Shown here: piece by piece, positions 47,821-56,079 of the stretch | Layout: each line of letters starts with the position of its first letter | How positions within the stretch are numbered: position 1 is the first letter of the stretch | Assembly (NCBI GenBank): GCA_902586195.1 | Contig: CACIGF010000001.1 | Span: forward strand, 186,001-250,000 | DNA: 64,000 nucleotides | From: an uncultured beta proteobacterium | GTDB taxonomy: Bacteria; Pseudomonadota; Gammaproteobacteria; Burkholderiales; Burkholderiaceae_A | Direction: 5' to 3' | The notes under the pieces: model-generated | What the model was told of the DNA's origin: nothing | Seen by the model: the letters and a program-made list of their open reading frames with translations, nothing else | Databases searched by the model: none | Program-made: the position numbers and the translations under genes

Positions 47821-49611
47821 TCAGTTTCTTAAGTACATCGTAAAGGCCTCCCTATTTTTTGAGTCACTTTTTCTGTATGTATCTGATAATTTAATCCATG
47901 TTTCCTGTTCAACTGGGGCATACGTGGAGTTTCCACGGACTAGCAAATATCTGCATAATTTTTTATTTAGATTTCTATTAAAGGGAACTATTTTGGTTTC
48001 ACTATGTGCTGCCACTATGGCTATTAGCTTTTTATCATCTCTATGTATGCAAATTGTTTCCATAGTAAAAGATTCAAGTAAGGCTTGAATGTTCTGATAC
48101 CCTCTGTTGATATTTAGAGCAGGACCCCAAAGCGTAATAAGTAATGCCCATGTAAGTCCGAGTCCGCCTGCACTTAAAACTACTGGTCTCCAAATGTTTG
48201 GGTGAATAAATTTTAGTCTCCACAGTATTAAATATATCCAAAAGAGAGAGATAATTACTCCTAAGATTAAATCATTAGTATTAACGACTTTTGAAATTCC
48301 CGGTGCAGCTCTTGTAATATTAGCAAACACTTCCACTGGAAGACCCGAGTGCAAGGCGATCCAATAAAACCAAACTACGAATCCTAGAAAGGTGAAGAGT
48401 GATAATGCAAACCAATCAAGCAAGTCGGCGACTATTTTTGGTAGGAACAAAAGCCCAAATGCAGCCATTACTGTTAATGGCACTATGGGAACAAATTTCT
48501 GTCCGTCATTGGTTAGCAAACCCATTAATGGAAAAAAAGATTGGGTTACTAAAAGGATTCCGAGAAATTTTAAGTGAGGCTGGTTAAACTTCTCTACTTT
48601 AACAAAATTATATAACATAACAAGACATATCGGCCACAATGGCCACCATGTCCAAAGCCAATTTTTAACAACATAAAATGGTCGAACCTCAAATAAACCC
48701 AGCTGTCCGCTGATCCAAAGGTAAAAATTTTGAGATTCATCACTCCAGCTAGCTAGGAGTACAAATAATATTGTAGAGGTTAAAAAATAAAAGGTTAGCC
48801 GTAAGAATTTTTTTTTCACCAATGTCCATGGATAAACAAATGAGAATATAAATATCGCTGCTAATAAAAGTGACAGGGCGACGTGTAAACTTGTGCCAAA
48901 GAATAATCCGACTAGGCCGATACTAAAAATTACTGCGGATTCTTTCGGTTTTTCTGGGCTCTGACATATGGCAAAAAAACAGATAGCCTGAAAAAGGAAG
49001 GAAAAACCTTCACTACCAACTTCGTGCCATTGAGAGACTAATCCTAGGCATGATAGTGTAAGCAGAACCGCACACGTTCCCAGATTATTACCGAAAGTTG
49101 ATGCATCGGGACCAATACCAAGAGGGTCAGAAGGCCTCGATTCTCGGCGTAATCCAAGTATTTTAGTCCCCAGCCAAAGGAAAATTAATGCAACCAAAAC
49201 ACATAAAACCTGCAAGATTCTTCCAAAATCGTCAATGTATTCTAGTGGCAGTGAGTCACCGAATATAAGCAAATAAGCTTGTTTTGATGCACTAATTATG
49301 TATGTAGAGATAAAGAAAAATAATGGAGCTTCATTTTCTAGTTTTACTCCGTATAGGTTCGGAAAAAAACAAGCTAGCGGAGAGTTTTGCTCAAAAGCAC
49401 TCAAGCAAAATTTTATCAGAGCGGTACCCGTTGTATCCGGACCTGTCCAGGGGCTCCTATCAACTATTCCGAATGCCAAGATCCCAACTATGATTATTGA
49501 CAAAAACGTGAAAGGCACCGCTTCAGCTGCTGAAGCAACTAAACCAGGTGGTTGTTTAGCTCCCCCCGGAAAAGATAAAAGCTTTTCGATTTTTTTATTT
49601 CGTTCAACCAC
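47821..49611 (-). CDS. Multi-spanning membrane glycosyltransferase (ArnT/PMT-like)
   Basis: A 596-residue inner-membrane protein with about 11-13 transmembrane helices, resembling GT-C glycosyltransferases of the ArnT/dolichyl-phosphate-mannose family. The first loop has the acidic DRSPWTGPDTTGTALI stretch expected of the catalytic loop and ENEAPLFFFIS after it. Substrate is unknown; a sugar transfer to lipid A or another envelope glycan is an inference. Start is GTG 49611, without a clear Shine-Dalgarno, 29 bases after rpmE on the same strand. Comparable genes occur beside rpmE in other betaproteobacteria as I recall. Confidence 0.78.
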   Translation of the reverse strand: MVERNKKIEKLLSFPGGAKQPPGLVASAAEAVPFTFLSIIIVGILAFGIVDRSPWTGPDTTGTALIKFCLSAFEQNSPLACFFPNLYGVKLENEAPLFFFISTYIISASKQAYLLIFGDSLPLEYIDDFGRILQVLCVLVALIFLWLGTKILGLRRESRPSDPLGIGPDASTFGNNLGTCAVLLTLSCLGLVSQWHEVGSEGFSFLFQAICFFAICQSPEKPKESAVIFSIGLVGLFFGTSLHVALSLLLAAIFIFSFVYPWTLVKKKFLRLTFYFLTSTILFVLLASWSDESQNFYLWISGQLGLFEVRPFYVVKNWLWTWWPLWPICLVMLYNFVKVEKFNQPHLKFLGILLVTQSFFPLMGLLTNDGQKFVPIVPLTVMAAFGLLFLPKIVADLLDWFALSLFTFLGFVVWFYWIALHSGLPVEVFANITRAAPGISKVVNTNDLILGVIISLFWIYLILWRLKFIHPNIWRPVVLSAGGLGLTWALLITLWGPALNINRGYQNIQALLESFTMETICIHRDDKKLIAIVAAHSETKIVPFNRNLNKKLCRYLLVRGNSTYAPVEQETWIKLSDTYRKSDSKNREAFTMYLRN

Positions 49612-49640
49612 CGAACGAATACCGGAAACGTTTTTTGATT

Positions 49641-49913
49641 CTATTCTGTGGTTTGGGACCTAGTACCCCGTTTTTTACCAAATTTTTGCCTAAATTTCTC
49701 AACTCTACCGGCAGTGTCAACCATTTTCTGGGTACCTGTGTAAAACGGGTGGGATTCTGAGCTAGTATCTAATTTGTACAGGGGGTATTCATTACCATCT
49801 TCCCACTTGGTAGTATCCTTTGTTTTTACTGTCGATCTTGTTAAAAAACGGTAGTCGTTGGATACGTCTAAGAACACTACCTGTCGGTAATTCGGGTGCC
49901 CATCTTTTTTCAT
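49641..49913 (-). CDS. rpmE2: Ribosomal protein bL31, type B
   Basis: bL31 bridges the two ribosomal subunits. The 90-residue product, [19 protein letters not shown] onward with [31 protein letters not shown], lacks the four zinc cysteines and is the type B (C-minus) form, longer than type A. It lies 31 bases downstream of rho. With no type A copy here, this may be the main bL31. Confidence 0.95.
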   Translation of the reverse strand: MKKDGHPNYRQVVFLDVSNDYRFLTRSTVKTKDTTKWEDGNEYPLYKLDTSSESHPFYTGTQKMVDTAGRVEKFRQKFGKKRGTRSQTTE

Positions 49914-49944
49914 AAGAAATCCTAAACCTTCTAATTAACTTAAC

Positions 49945-51207
49945 TTAGCCGCCTTTTTTCATTAGATCAAAAAATTCAGCGTTATTCTTAGTTTGTCTTA
50001 TCTTGTCCAAGAGAAACTCAATTGCCTGTGATTCATCCATGTCATGTAAGAGTTTACGTAGGATCCAGATCTTTTGCAATAAATCAGGTTTGATAAGTAA
50101 TTCTTCCTTCCTGGTTCCCGAACGATTAATGTTTATGGAAGGATAAACCCTTTTCTCGGCCAACCTTCTCTCAAGGTGAACCTCCATATTACCTGTTCCC
50201 TTAAATTCTTCATATATTACTTCATCCATTCTGCTACCTGTCTCAATAAGCGCTGTGGCTATAATTGTAAGAGAACCGCCTTCCTCAACATTTCTTGCTG
50301 CCCCAAAAAATCTTTTTGGCCTATGAAGGGCATTTGCATCAACTCCTCCTGTAAGTACCTTCCCGGAAGTTGGGACAACAGTGTTGTAAGCCCTTGCCAA
50401 TCTTGTTATTGAATCCAATAAAATTACGACATCTTTCTTGTGCTCAACCAAACGTTTTGCCTTTTCGATGACCATTTCAGCAACCTGAACGTGTCTTGCA
50501 GCAGGCTCGTCAAAAGTGGATGCAACGACTTCCCCTCTAACTGACCTCTGCATTTCAGTGACTTCCTCGGGCCGTTCGTCAATAAGCAAAACTATAAGTT
50601 TAATCTCTGGATGATTTGCAGTGATTGAGTGAGCTATGTGTTGCATCATCACAGTTTTACCACTTTTCGGTGAGGCTACGAGCAAACCCCTCTGACCTTT
50701 ACCTATAGGAGCCACCATGTCTATAATTCGTCCAGTAATATTTTCTTCGCCTCTCATCTCCCTCTCCAACCTTATGGGATCATTGGGAAAGAGCGGTGTA
50801 AGATTTTCGAATAAAATCTTATTTTTCGATGCATCTGGTGATTGAGAATTGATTTGGTCGACTTTCACAAGAGCGAAATATCGTTCCCCATCCTTTGGGG
50901 TTCTAACTTCCCCCTCAATTGCGTCCCCGGTATGCAAATTAAATCTCCTTATCTGAGAAGGAGATAAATAAATATCATCAGTACTTGCCATATAGGACGC
51001 TTCGGGAGATCTCAAGAAACCGAAACCATCAGGTAAAACTTCAAGGACACCGTCGCCAAATATTTGCTCGCCTCCCTTTGCCTTTCGTTTTAAAATTGTG
51101 AACATCAATTCTTGCTTCCGTAGGCGACTGGCTGTCTCTATGTCAAGAGATCTGGCTAATTCCACTAACTTCGTGACGGGCAATGCTTTTAATTCAGATA
51201 AATACAT
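49945..51207 (-). CDS. rho: Transcription termination factor Rho
   Basis: Rho is the hexameric RNA helicase that ends transcription at unstructured C-rich sites. The 420-residue product has the N-terminal helical domain ([19 protein letters not shown]), the RNA-binding cold-shock domain ([41 protein letters not shown]) and the ATPase domain with Walker A in [16 protein letters not shown] and Walker [17 protein letters not shown]. Its signatures are beta-type. It is in trxA-rho-rpmE on the minus strand. Confidence 0.98.
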   Translation of the reverse strand: MYLSELKALPVTKLVELARSLDIETASRLRKQELMFTILKRKAKGGEQIFGDGVLEVLPDGFGFLRSPEASYMASTDDIYLSPSQIRRFNLHTGDAIEGEVRTPKDGERYFALVKVDQINSQSPDASKNKILFENLTPLFPNDPIRLEREMRGEENITGRIIDMVAPIGKGQRGLLVASPKSGKTVMMQHIAHSITANHPEIKLIVLLIDERPEEVTEMQRSVRGEVVASTFDEPAARHVQVAEMVIEKAKRLVEHKKDVVILLDSITRLARAYNTVVPTSGKVLTGGVDANALHRPKRFFGAARNVEEGGSLTIIATALIETGSRMDEVIYEEFKGTGNMEVHLERRLAEKRVYPSININRSGTRKEELLIKPDLLQKIWILRKLLHDMDESQAIEFLLDKIRQTKNNAEFFDLMKKGG

Positions 51208-51240
51208 ATTTAGCGGCGGTTATTATGGATGATAAAAATT

Positions 51241-51567
51241 TTAAGTGTTGCTATCAATCCATGCACTTAGTTGCGATTTCGCGGCAGCTCCAACTTTTTG
51301 AGAGACTACTGCGCCATTTTTAAACAAAAGTAATGTTGGTATTCCTCTAACACTAAATTTCGTGGGTGTTTCAGGACTTTCGTCAATATTCAGCTTGCAA
51401 ATCTTTATTTTGCCTTCATATTCGCTGGCCAACTCTTCAATAATTGGTGAAATAGACTTACAAGGCCCACACCACTCAGCCCAGAAATCGACTATGACTG
51501 GTACCGAGCATTTTAAAACTTCGGTATCAAAACTTTCATCTGATATATTCGTTACCAATTCTGTCAT
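51241..51567 (-). CDS. trxA: Thioredoxin
   Basis: Thioredoxin reduces protein disulfides in the cytoplasm. The 108-residue product has the active site WCGPC at 32-36 within [24 protein letters not shown], the cis-proline in [12 protein letters not shown] and normal length. It is upstream of rho, as in many proteobacteria. Confidence 0.97.
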   Translation of the reverse strand: MTELVTNISDESFDTEVLKCSVPVIVDFWAEWCGPCKSISPIIEELASEYEGKIKICKLNIDESPETPTKFSVRGIPTLLLFKNGAVVSQKVGAAAKSQLSAWIDSNT

Positions 51568-51682
51568 TATAGTAATAAGGGAAATTTGAGGTTAACTAAC
51601 GAACGCGAGGTCAATTGCGATAAGGCTGTAGCGATATTTGTGTTATGTAGTTATTGTTACAAACTATTTTATTAATTTCAAC

Positions 51683-51704
51683 AAAAAAAAAAAAAAAAAA
51701 AAAA
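51683..51704. repeat. 22-base poly-A homopolymer
   Basis: Twenty-two consecutive A on the plus strand between trxA and the SRP RNA. The RNA starts about 25 bases later, so the tract falls at or just upstream of where its -35 box should be. Length variation could change promoter strength, and the exact count may also be a sequencing error. Confidence 0.9.
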
Positions 51705-51728
51705 GAAATCAATTGGTAAACTTATGTA

Positions 51729-51819
51729 GCGGGCTTATTACATTACTTGAAATGTCAATCTGGTCAGGTCGGAAACGGAGCAGCCAAGGCACTTGATAGT
51801 AAGTGTAAGTGTAGCCCGC
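51729..51819 (+). ncRNA. ffs: Signal recognition particle RNA (4.5S)
   Basis: The SRP core is clear: GGTCAGGTC, a tetraloop, then GGAGCAGCCAAGGCA. The ends pair perfectly (GCGGGCT at 51729-51735 with AGCCCGC at 51813-51819), and the intervening arms TATTACATTACTTG and AAGTGTAAGTGTA also pair, giving an RNA of about 91 bases. The apical loop is GAAA closed by G-C instead of the usual GGAA closed by C-G; both are GNRA. It lies directly before dnaX, a common position. It carries the Ffh protein. Confidence 0.9.
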
Positions 51820-51843
51820 GCGATTAATCAAAGGAGAGCAAAA

Positions 51844-53469
51844 ATTTCATATACGGCGTTAGCTCGTTCATTGCGCCCAAACAAATTTGCATCGGTAATT
51901 GGGCAGGAATTAGTTGTGAGGGCCCTTACCTACTCAGTAAGGTTGGGGAATTTGCACCATGCTTATTTGTTAACCGGAGGAAGGGGTGTCGGAAAAACAA
52001 CCTTAGCGAGGTTGATAGCAAAGGCGTTGAACTGCGAACGTCCTGAAAATGGTGATTGCTGCGGCACATGTGACAGTTGTAAAAACATTGAGGAAGGTTC
52101 TTTTTTAGATGTTATCGAGCTGGATGCTGCTTCACACAGAGGAGTCGAAGAAATCCAGACGTTCTTTGAGCAACTCCGTTATCCGCCATCATTAGGAAAA
52201 ATGAAAGTAATAATAATTGACGAAGTACACATGTTAAGTAGTCATGCTTTCAATTCGATGTTGAAGACGCTTGAGGAACCTCCTAATTACGTTGTTTTCG
52301 TCTTAGCAACCACGGAACTCAACAAGGTGCCACTAACGGTGGTATCGCGGTGTGTAAAATTTAGTTTGCAAAATATCCCGACCAGTAAAGTTCACGACTA
52401 CTTAGTTGCCGTTTTTGAAAAAAAAAATATCAAGTTTGATGATGATGCACTTGAGCCAATAGCTTCCGCTGCTTTTGGCAGTTTGCGAGATGCGCTATCT
52501 ATTTCTGAGCAGGTTATTGCTGTATCAGGGGATAACTCTATTGCACTGTCAACAGTTTTTGAGATTTTAGGTTTGATATCGAGTGAAACTTTAGAAAGTC
52601 TAGTCGCGGCTATTGTAAAAAATGATGTAGCGGAAGCTTTAAAAATCTCCAATGATGCCCTGAGCAAAGGAGCTTCTGCTGAAACAATTCTTGATCAACT
52701 AGCGACTGTTTTCCATGAAATCTGCCGAACAAAGATTTTAAAATCTGTTGGAAAGGGACAAGAAGGGAACGTTGTTATAGCAGACGAGATGCCTGTTACA
52801 GAAACAGACGCTAACTTGTTTTATCAGATATGTCTATTAGGAAAGAGGGATTTGCATTTAGCTCCAAATGAGTTAGTGGGTTTACAAATGACGATTCTTC
52901 GGATTTTAGCCTTTCTTCCTGAGAGCCTTCTTTTTCAAAAAAAAAAGTCGATAGAGACAAAATCCCATGACTATATAATATCAGGTGAACAGGACGTTGG
53001 ATTTACTCATAGCTCTGCATCGGGGGATGAAAAATGTATCTCTGTTAATGTGAGTAGTGCTTTGGGAAAGCTATTTAGGAAACTAGATACCACCACATGG
53101 CCTCATTTTGTGAAAAAATTAGGGGGCAATGGACTAGTAAAGCAGTTTTTATCGCAATCAGAATTAGTGAGCGTTAAGTACTCAAAACCTAGTTCTGTAT
53201 GCCTTATAAAAATTGACTCGTCATTTCTCATGGATTCGGATTTAGTGGAAAAAGTTAATTTCTATGTTTCGGATAAAATAGGTGAACCAGTCGAATTTAA
53301 AACAGAATTTTTTGACAAAGTCGAGTCATCTCTTTTGATGATTGAAAAAGGTGAAAAGGAAAATTCAATCAATGAAGCCTATGCAATAATTTCAAAATCC
53401 GACGTAGTAAACGCTTTTATCAGGCGATTTGATGGAAAGGTGTTGAGAGATTCGATAAAAATTGATTAA
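51844..53469 (+). CDS. dnaX: DnaX, DNA polymerase III tau (and gamma) subunit
   Basis: DnaX is the clamp-loader ATPase. The 541-residue product has Walker A GGRGVGKT (45-52), a zinc module (CERPENGDCCGTCDSC), VIIIDEVHML, and sensor 1 LATTELNKVPLTVVSRC, then domain III and, after about residue 375, a short tau-like C-terminal domain. The start is unusual: the family opening SYxxLARxxRP begins right after ATT 51844, which lies seven bases after AAGGAG. No ATG, GTG or TTG fits; the only in-frame TTG upstream (51793) is inside the SRP RNA. I annotate an AUU start. An A10-G run is at 52937. Confidence 0.92.
   Translation: MSYTALARSLRPNKFASVIGQELVVRALTYSVRLGNLHHAYLLTGGRGVGKTTLARLIAKALNCERPENGDCCGTCDSCKNIEEGSFLDVIELDAASHRGVEEIQTFFEQLRYPPSLGKMKVIIIDEVHMLSSHAFNSMLKTLEEPPNYVVFVLATTELNKVPLTVVSRCVKFSLQNIPTSKVHDYLVAVFEKKNIKFDDDALEPIASAAFGSLRDALSISEQVIAVSGDNSIALSTVFEILGLISSETLESLVAAIVKNDVAEALKISNDALSKGASAETILDQLATVFHEICRTKILKSVGKGQEGNVVIADEMPVTETDANLFYQICLLGKRDLHLAPNELVGLQMTILRILAFLPESLLFQKKKSIETKSHDYIISGEQDVGFTHSSASGDEKCISVNVSSALGKLFRKLDTTTWPHFVKKLGGNGLVKQFLSQSELVSVKYSKPSSVCLIKIDSSFLMDSDLVEKVNFYVSDKIGEPVEFKTEFFDKVESSLLMIEKGEKENSINEAYAIISKSDVVNAFIRRFDGKVLRDSIKID
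52937..52947 (+). other. A10-G slippery tract in dnaX (possible gamma-producing site)
   Basis: Ten A then G (frame CAA AAA AAA AAG, codons 365-368). Slipping by -1 reads about seven further codons to TGA; slipping by +1 meets TAG almost at once. Either yields about 370-376 residues, domains I-III, the size of the gamma subunit core. No clear downstream hairpin was found. Confidence 0.5.
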
Positions 53470-53483
53470 TTAAGGAGATAATT

Positions 53484-53807
53484 TTGATAAAAGGTAAATT
53501 AGGAAACATGATGAAGCAGGCTCAAAAAATGCAGCAAGATTTAAAGAAAATACAAGATGAGCTTGCTACGTTAGAGGTAGTTGGGGAAGCATCGGGAGGA
53601 AAAGTTAAGGTTATTTTGACGTGTAACAATATAATGGAAAAAGTTTATATTGATCCTTCTATGTTTACGGGACAGGAAGACGATCTGGAGCTTTTACAAG
53701 ACTTGTTAAAGCTTGCAATAAATGATGGTCTCCATAAAGCAAAGCAGTTATCTGATAGTAGAATGGGATCAGTTACCTCTGGTATTTCGCTTCCCCCAGG
53801 TTTTTAG
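53484..53807 (+). CDS. ybaB: YbaB/EbfC nucleoid-associated protein
   Basis: A 107-residue member of the YbaB/EbfC family, dimeric DNA-binding proteins of the nucleoid. It matches the family: GNMMKQAQKMQQDLKKIQDELATLEVVGEASGGKVKVILTCNNIMEKVYIDPS and HKAKQLSDSRMGSVTSGISLPPGF. TTG 53484 follows AAGGAG. It lies in the usual dnaX-ybaB-recR order. Confidence 0.95.
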   Translation: MIKGKLGNMMKQAQKMQQDLKKIQDELATLEVVGEASGGKVKVILTCNNIMEKVYIDPSMFTGQEDDLELLQDLLKLAINDGLHKAKQLSDSRMGSVTSGISLPPGF

Positions 53808-53819
53808 ACTTAACTGATT

Positions 53820-54443
53820 ATGAGTAGTCGTGATAATCACCGGGACAGTTTTAAGGAGTTAGTAGAAGCTTTAACAAAATTACCTGGAGTAGGTCCAAAA
53901 ACTGCGCAAAGATACGCTTTTCATTTATTACACGTGGATAGAGGTATTGCTCAGGACCTATCAGATTCAATCATTAATGCCTTGATAAAAATCAGTAATT
54001 GTCATAAATGTAATACCCTATGTGAAGGTGAGATGTGCAAAATTTGTACAGACGGGGATCGGGATCCCACAAAATTATGCATAGTCGAGTCCCCTTCCGA
54101 TTTATTGGCGGTAGAGCAATCTCACGCATTTGACGGTCTATATTTCGTTTTGATGGGAAAAGTTTCTTTTATCGACGGGGTCGGCCCTAAAGATTTAGGC
54201 TTTGAACGACTTTTCTTCAGAGCAGAGGAAGAAGAGGTAAAGGAAATTATTATTGCGACAAACTTTACGGCTGAGGGTGAGGCGACCGCTCAGGCTATCG
54301 AGTCTCTTTTTAAACAACATTCAAAGACAAAGGAAAAAAAGCTTGCTCGTTTAGCTCGAGGCGTTCCGTATGGCGCGGAACTTGAATATACTGATCTCGG
54401 AACAATCGCGCAGGCTTTCAGAGAGAGAAAGCAGGAAGGTTAA
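53820..54443 (+). CDS. recR: RecR recombination mediator
   Basis: RecR, with RecO and RecF, loads RecA on gapped DNA. The 207-residue product has a helix-hairpin-helix (LVEALTKLPGVGPKTAQRYAFHLL), a four-cysteine zinc finger (CHKCNTLCEGEMCKIC), a Toprim domain (LCIVESPSDLLAVEQS, IIIATNFTAEGEATAQ) and the C-terminal LARGVPYGAELEYTDLGTIAQAF. Family call is secure. It follows ybaB by 12 bases. Confidence 0.97.
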   Translation: MSSRDNHRDSFKELVEALTKLPGVGPKTAQRYAFHLLHVDRGIAQDLSDSIINALIKISNCHKCNTLCEGEMCKICTDGDRDPTKLCIVESPSDLLAVEQSHAFDGLYFVLMGKVSFIDGVGPKDLGFERLFFRAEEEEVKEIIIATNFTAEGEATAQAIESLFKQHSKTKEKKLARLARGVPYGAELEYTDLGTIAQAFRERKQEG

Positions 54444-54445
54444 AT

Positions 54446-54826
54446 ATGGATACAATTTCATTTTGGTGTTTTTTTACAGCCGGAATCTTGCCCATAATTT
54501 GCGCGGGAATCTCAAAATCAAAAAAAAACTACGATAACGAAAATCCGAGGAAATGGCTCGCCATTCAAACTGGTTTTAGGGAGCGAGCAAATTCAGCTCA
54601 GCAGAATAGCTGGGAATCATTTATCTGGTTTTCTGCCTCGTTGACCCTCGCTTTAATTTTTTCTCTTGACAACATAGATTTTGTTAATCTTATGTCTGTG
54701 CTTTATATTTTTCTGAGAGTTTTTTACGTTTTATTTTACATTTTTGGTTTTTCAAACTTGAGGACGATTTCATGGCTCTGCGCCCATGGGTGCGTTTTTG
54801 GGATTCTGTTTTCTGCTCTCAATTAA
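54446..54826 (+). CDS. MAPEG family membrane protein
   Basis: A 126-residue protein with four membrane helices, resembling the MAPEG/YecN family. It carries the FRERANSAQQNSWESFIWFSASLTLA segment that matches MAPEG motif 1 (RAxNAxEN-like, here RANSAQQNSWE), which binds glutathione in eicosanoid enzymes. Bacterial members mostly lack a known role. It starts two bases after recR and ends 38 bases before carA. Confidence 0.85.
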   Translation: MDTISFWCFFTAGILPIICAGISKSKKNYDNENPRKWLAIQTGFRERANSAQQNSWESFIWFSASLTLALIFSLDNIDFVNLMSVLYIFLRVFYVLFYIFGFSNLRTISWLCAHGCVFGILFSALN

Positions 54827-54864
54827 ATAGTCGTAAATATTGGAAATTAGACGGAGATGATTTA

Positions 54865-56049
54865 TTGGATATAGATAAGCTACTCGATTTTTTAGGAAAA
54901 GGCCGTAAGAAGGCAGCGTTGATATTAGAAGACGGTATGCGCTTCGACGGTAATTCAATTGGCGTGGATGGATTTTCGATTGGAGAGGTAGTTTTTAACA
55001 CCTCAATTACCGGGTACCAAGAAATATTAAGTGATCCAAGTTACTGTAATCAGTTAGTGACGCTGACCTACCCGCATATTGGGAATGTCGGATGCAATTC
55101 TGTGGACATGGAATCATTTAAAACTCACCTATCGGGATTAATAATAAAGCAGATATCCGCGGCATATCATAATCATAGAGCAGAGGAGTCATTACAAAAT
55201 TTTCTTATAAAAAATAGGATTGTAGGGATTGAAAATATTGATACAAGGAAATTAACCTTGCATCTGAGGAAAAATGGAGCAAAGAATGGAATAATCGTCG
55301 TAGAATCTGGTGACATTGATTTTGAGTCACAAGATGTAGAGAAGTTTGCTCAAGAGCGTTTAAGTTCCTTTCCTGGCATAACCGGAAAAAGCCTGATTGA
55401 ACAAGTATCTGGACTGAAAGAGGAGGATTGTTTCCAGGAGTTTGTTCCAAATCTTAAGAGGAAAAAAGAGGGATGTGTCGTGCTTGTTTACGACCTAGGA
55501 GTTAAACGAAATATAGTTAAGACCTTAATAGGACTGGGTTGCAACGTTAAAATTGTGGGTTCGGGCACGAAATTTGCCGATATTAAAACCCTAGGAGCTT
55601 CCGGGATTGTCTTTTCAAATGGGCCCGGAGACCCAGAACCATGCACTGAGGCAATAAAGTTCGCACAATTGGCGATAAAGGACAGAATGCCTTGTTTAGG
55701 GATTTGCTTAGGGCATCAAATCATCTCGTTAGCCTTAGGAGGAAAAACAGTCAAAATGTCCGTAGGACATCACGGGGCAAATCATCCTGTAGTAAACTTG
55801 AGGTCTGGCAAAATATTTATCACATCTCAGAATCACGGTTTTGTTGTTGATGAACAGCAGTTCGAAGAAATAGCGGAAATAACACATCGTTCTCTATTTG
55901 ATGGAACCATTCAGGGTTATCGGCTCAAAAAGTTGCCAGTTTTTGCTTTTCAAGGTCACCCCGAGGGATGTCCTGGTCCGCAGGATATTGAAGAGATTTT
56001 TGAAGATTTTTTAACTTCAATTGAGCAAAAGGTAGAGATTTTAAAGTGA
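54865..56049 (+). CDS. carA: Carbamoyl-phosphate synthase small subunit
   Basis: CarA is the glutaminase subunit that feeds ammonia to CarB for arginine and pyrimidine synthesis. The product is about 394 residues. The N-terminal domain starts ALILEDGMRFDGNSIG and the class I amidotransferase has the catalytic cysteine in CLGICLGHQ and the SQNHGF and GHPEGCPGP parts. The start is uncertain: TTG 54865 follows GGAG by eight bases, while TTG 54919 is nearer the usual family start. The longest frame overlaps the MAPEG gene. Confidence 0.93.
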   Translation: MDIDKLLDFLGKGRKKAALILEDGMRFDGNSIGVDGFSIGEVVFNTSITGYQEILSDPSYCNQLVTLTYPHIGNVGCNSVDMESFKTHLSGLIIKQISAAYHNHRAEESLQNFLIKNRIVGIENIDTRKLTLHLRKNGAKNGIIVVESGDIDFESQDVEKFAQERLSSFPGITGKSLIEQVSGLKEEDCFQEFVPNLKRKKEGCVVLVYDLGVKRNIVKTLIGLGCNVKIVGSGTKFADIKTLGASGIVFSNGPGDPEPCTEAIKFAQLAIKDRMPCLGICLGHQIISLALGGKTVKMSVGHHGANHPVVNLRSGKIFITSQNHGFVVDEQQFEEIAEITHRSLFDGTIQGYRLKKLPVFAFQGHPEGCPGPQDIEEIFEDFLTSIEQKVEILK

Positions 56050-56079
56050 CCTGTTTGCCATTTTAAAGAAAGAGAGTTC

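Noticed and set aside
51793-51843. TTG 51793 as the dnaX start
   Set aside because: It lies inside the SRP RNA, lacks a ribosome binding site and adds 17 residues foreign to the family.
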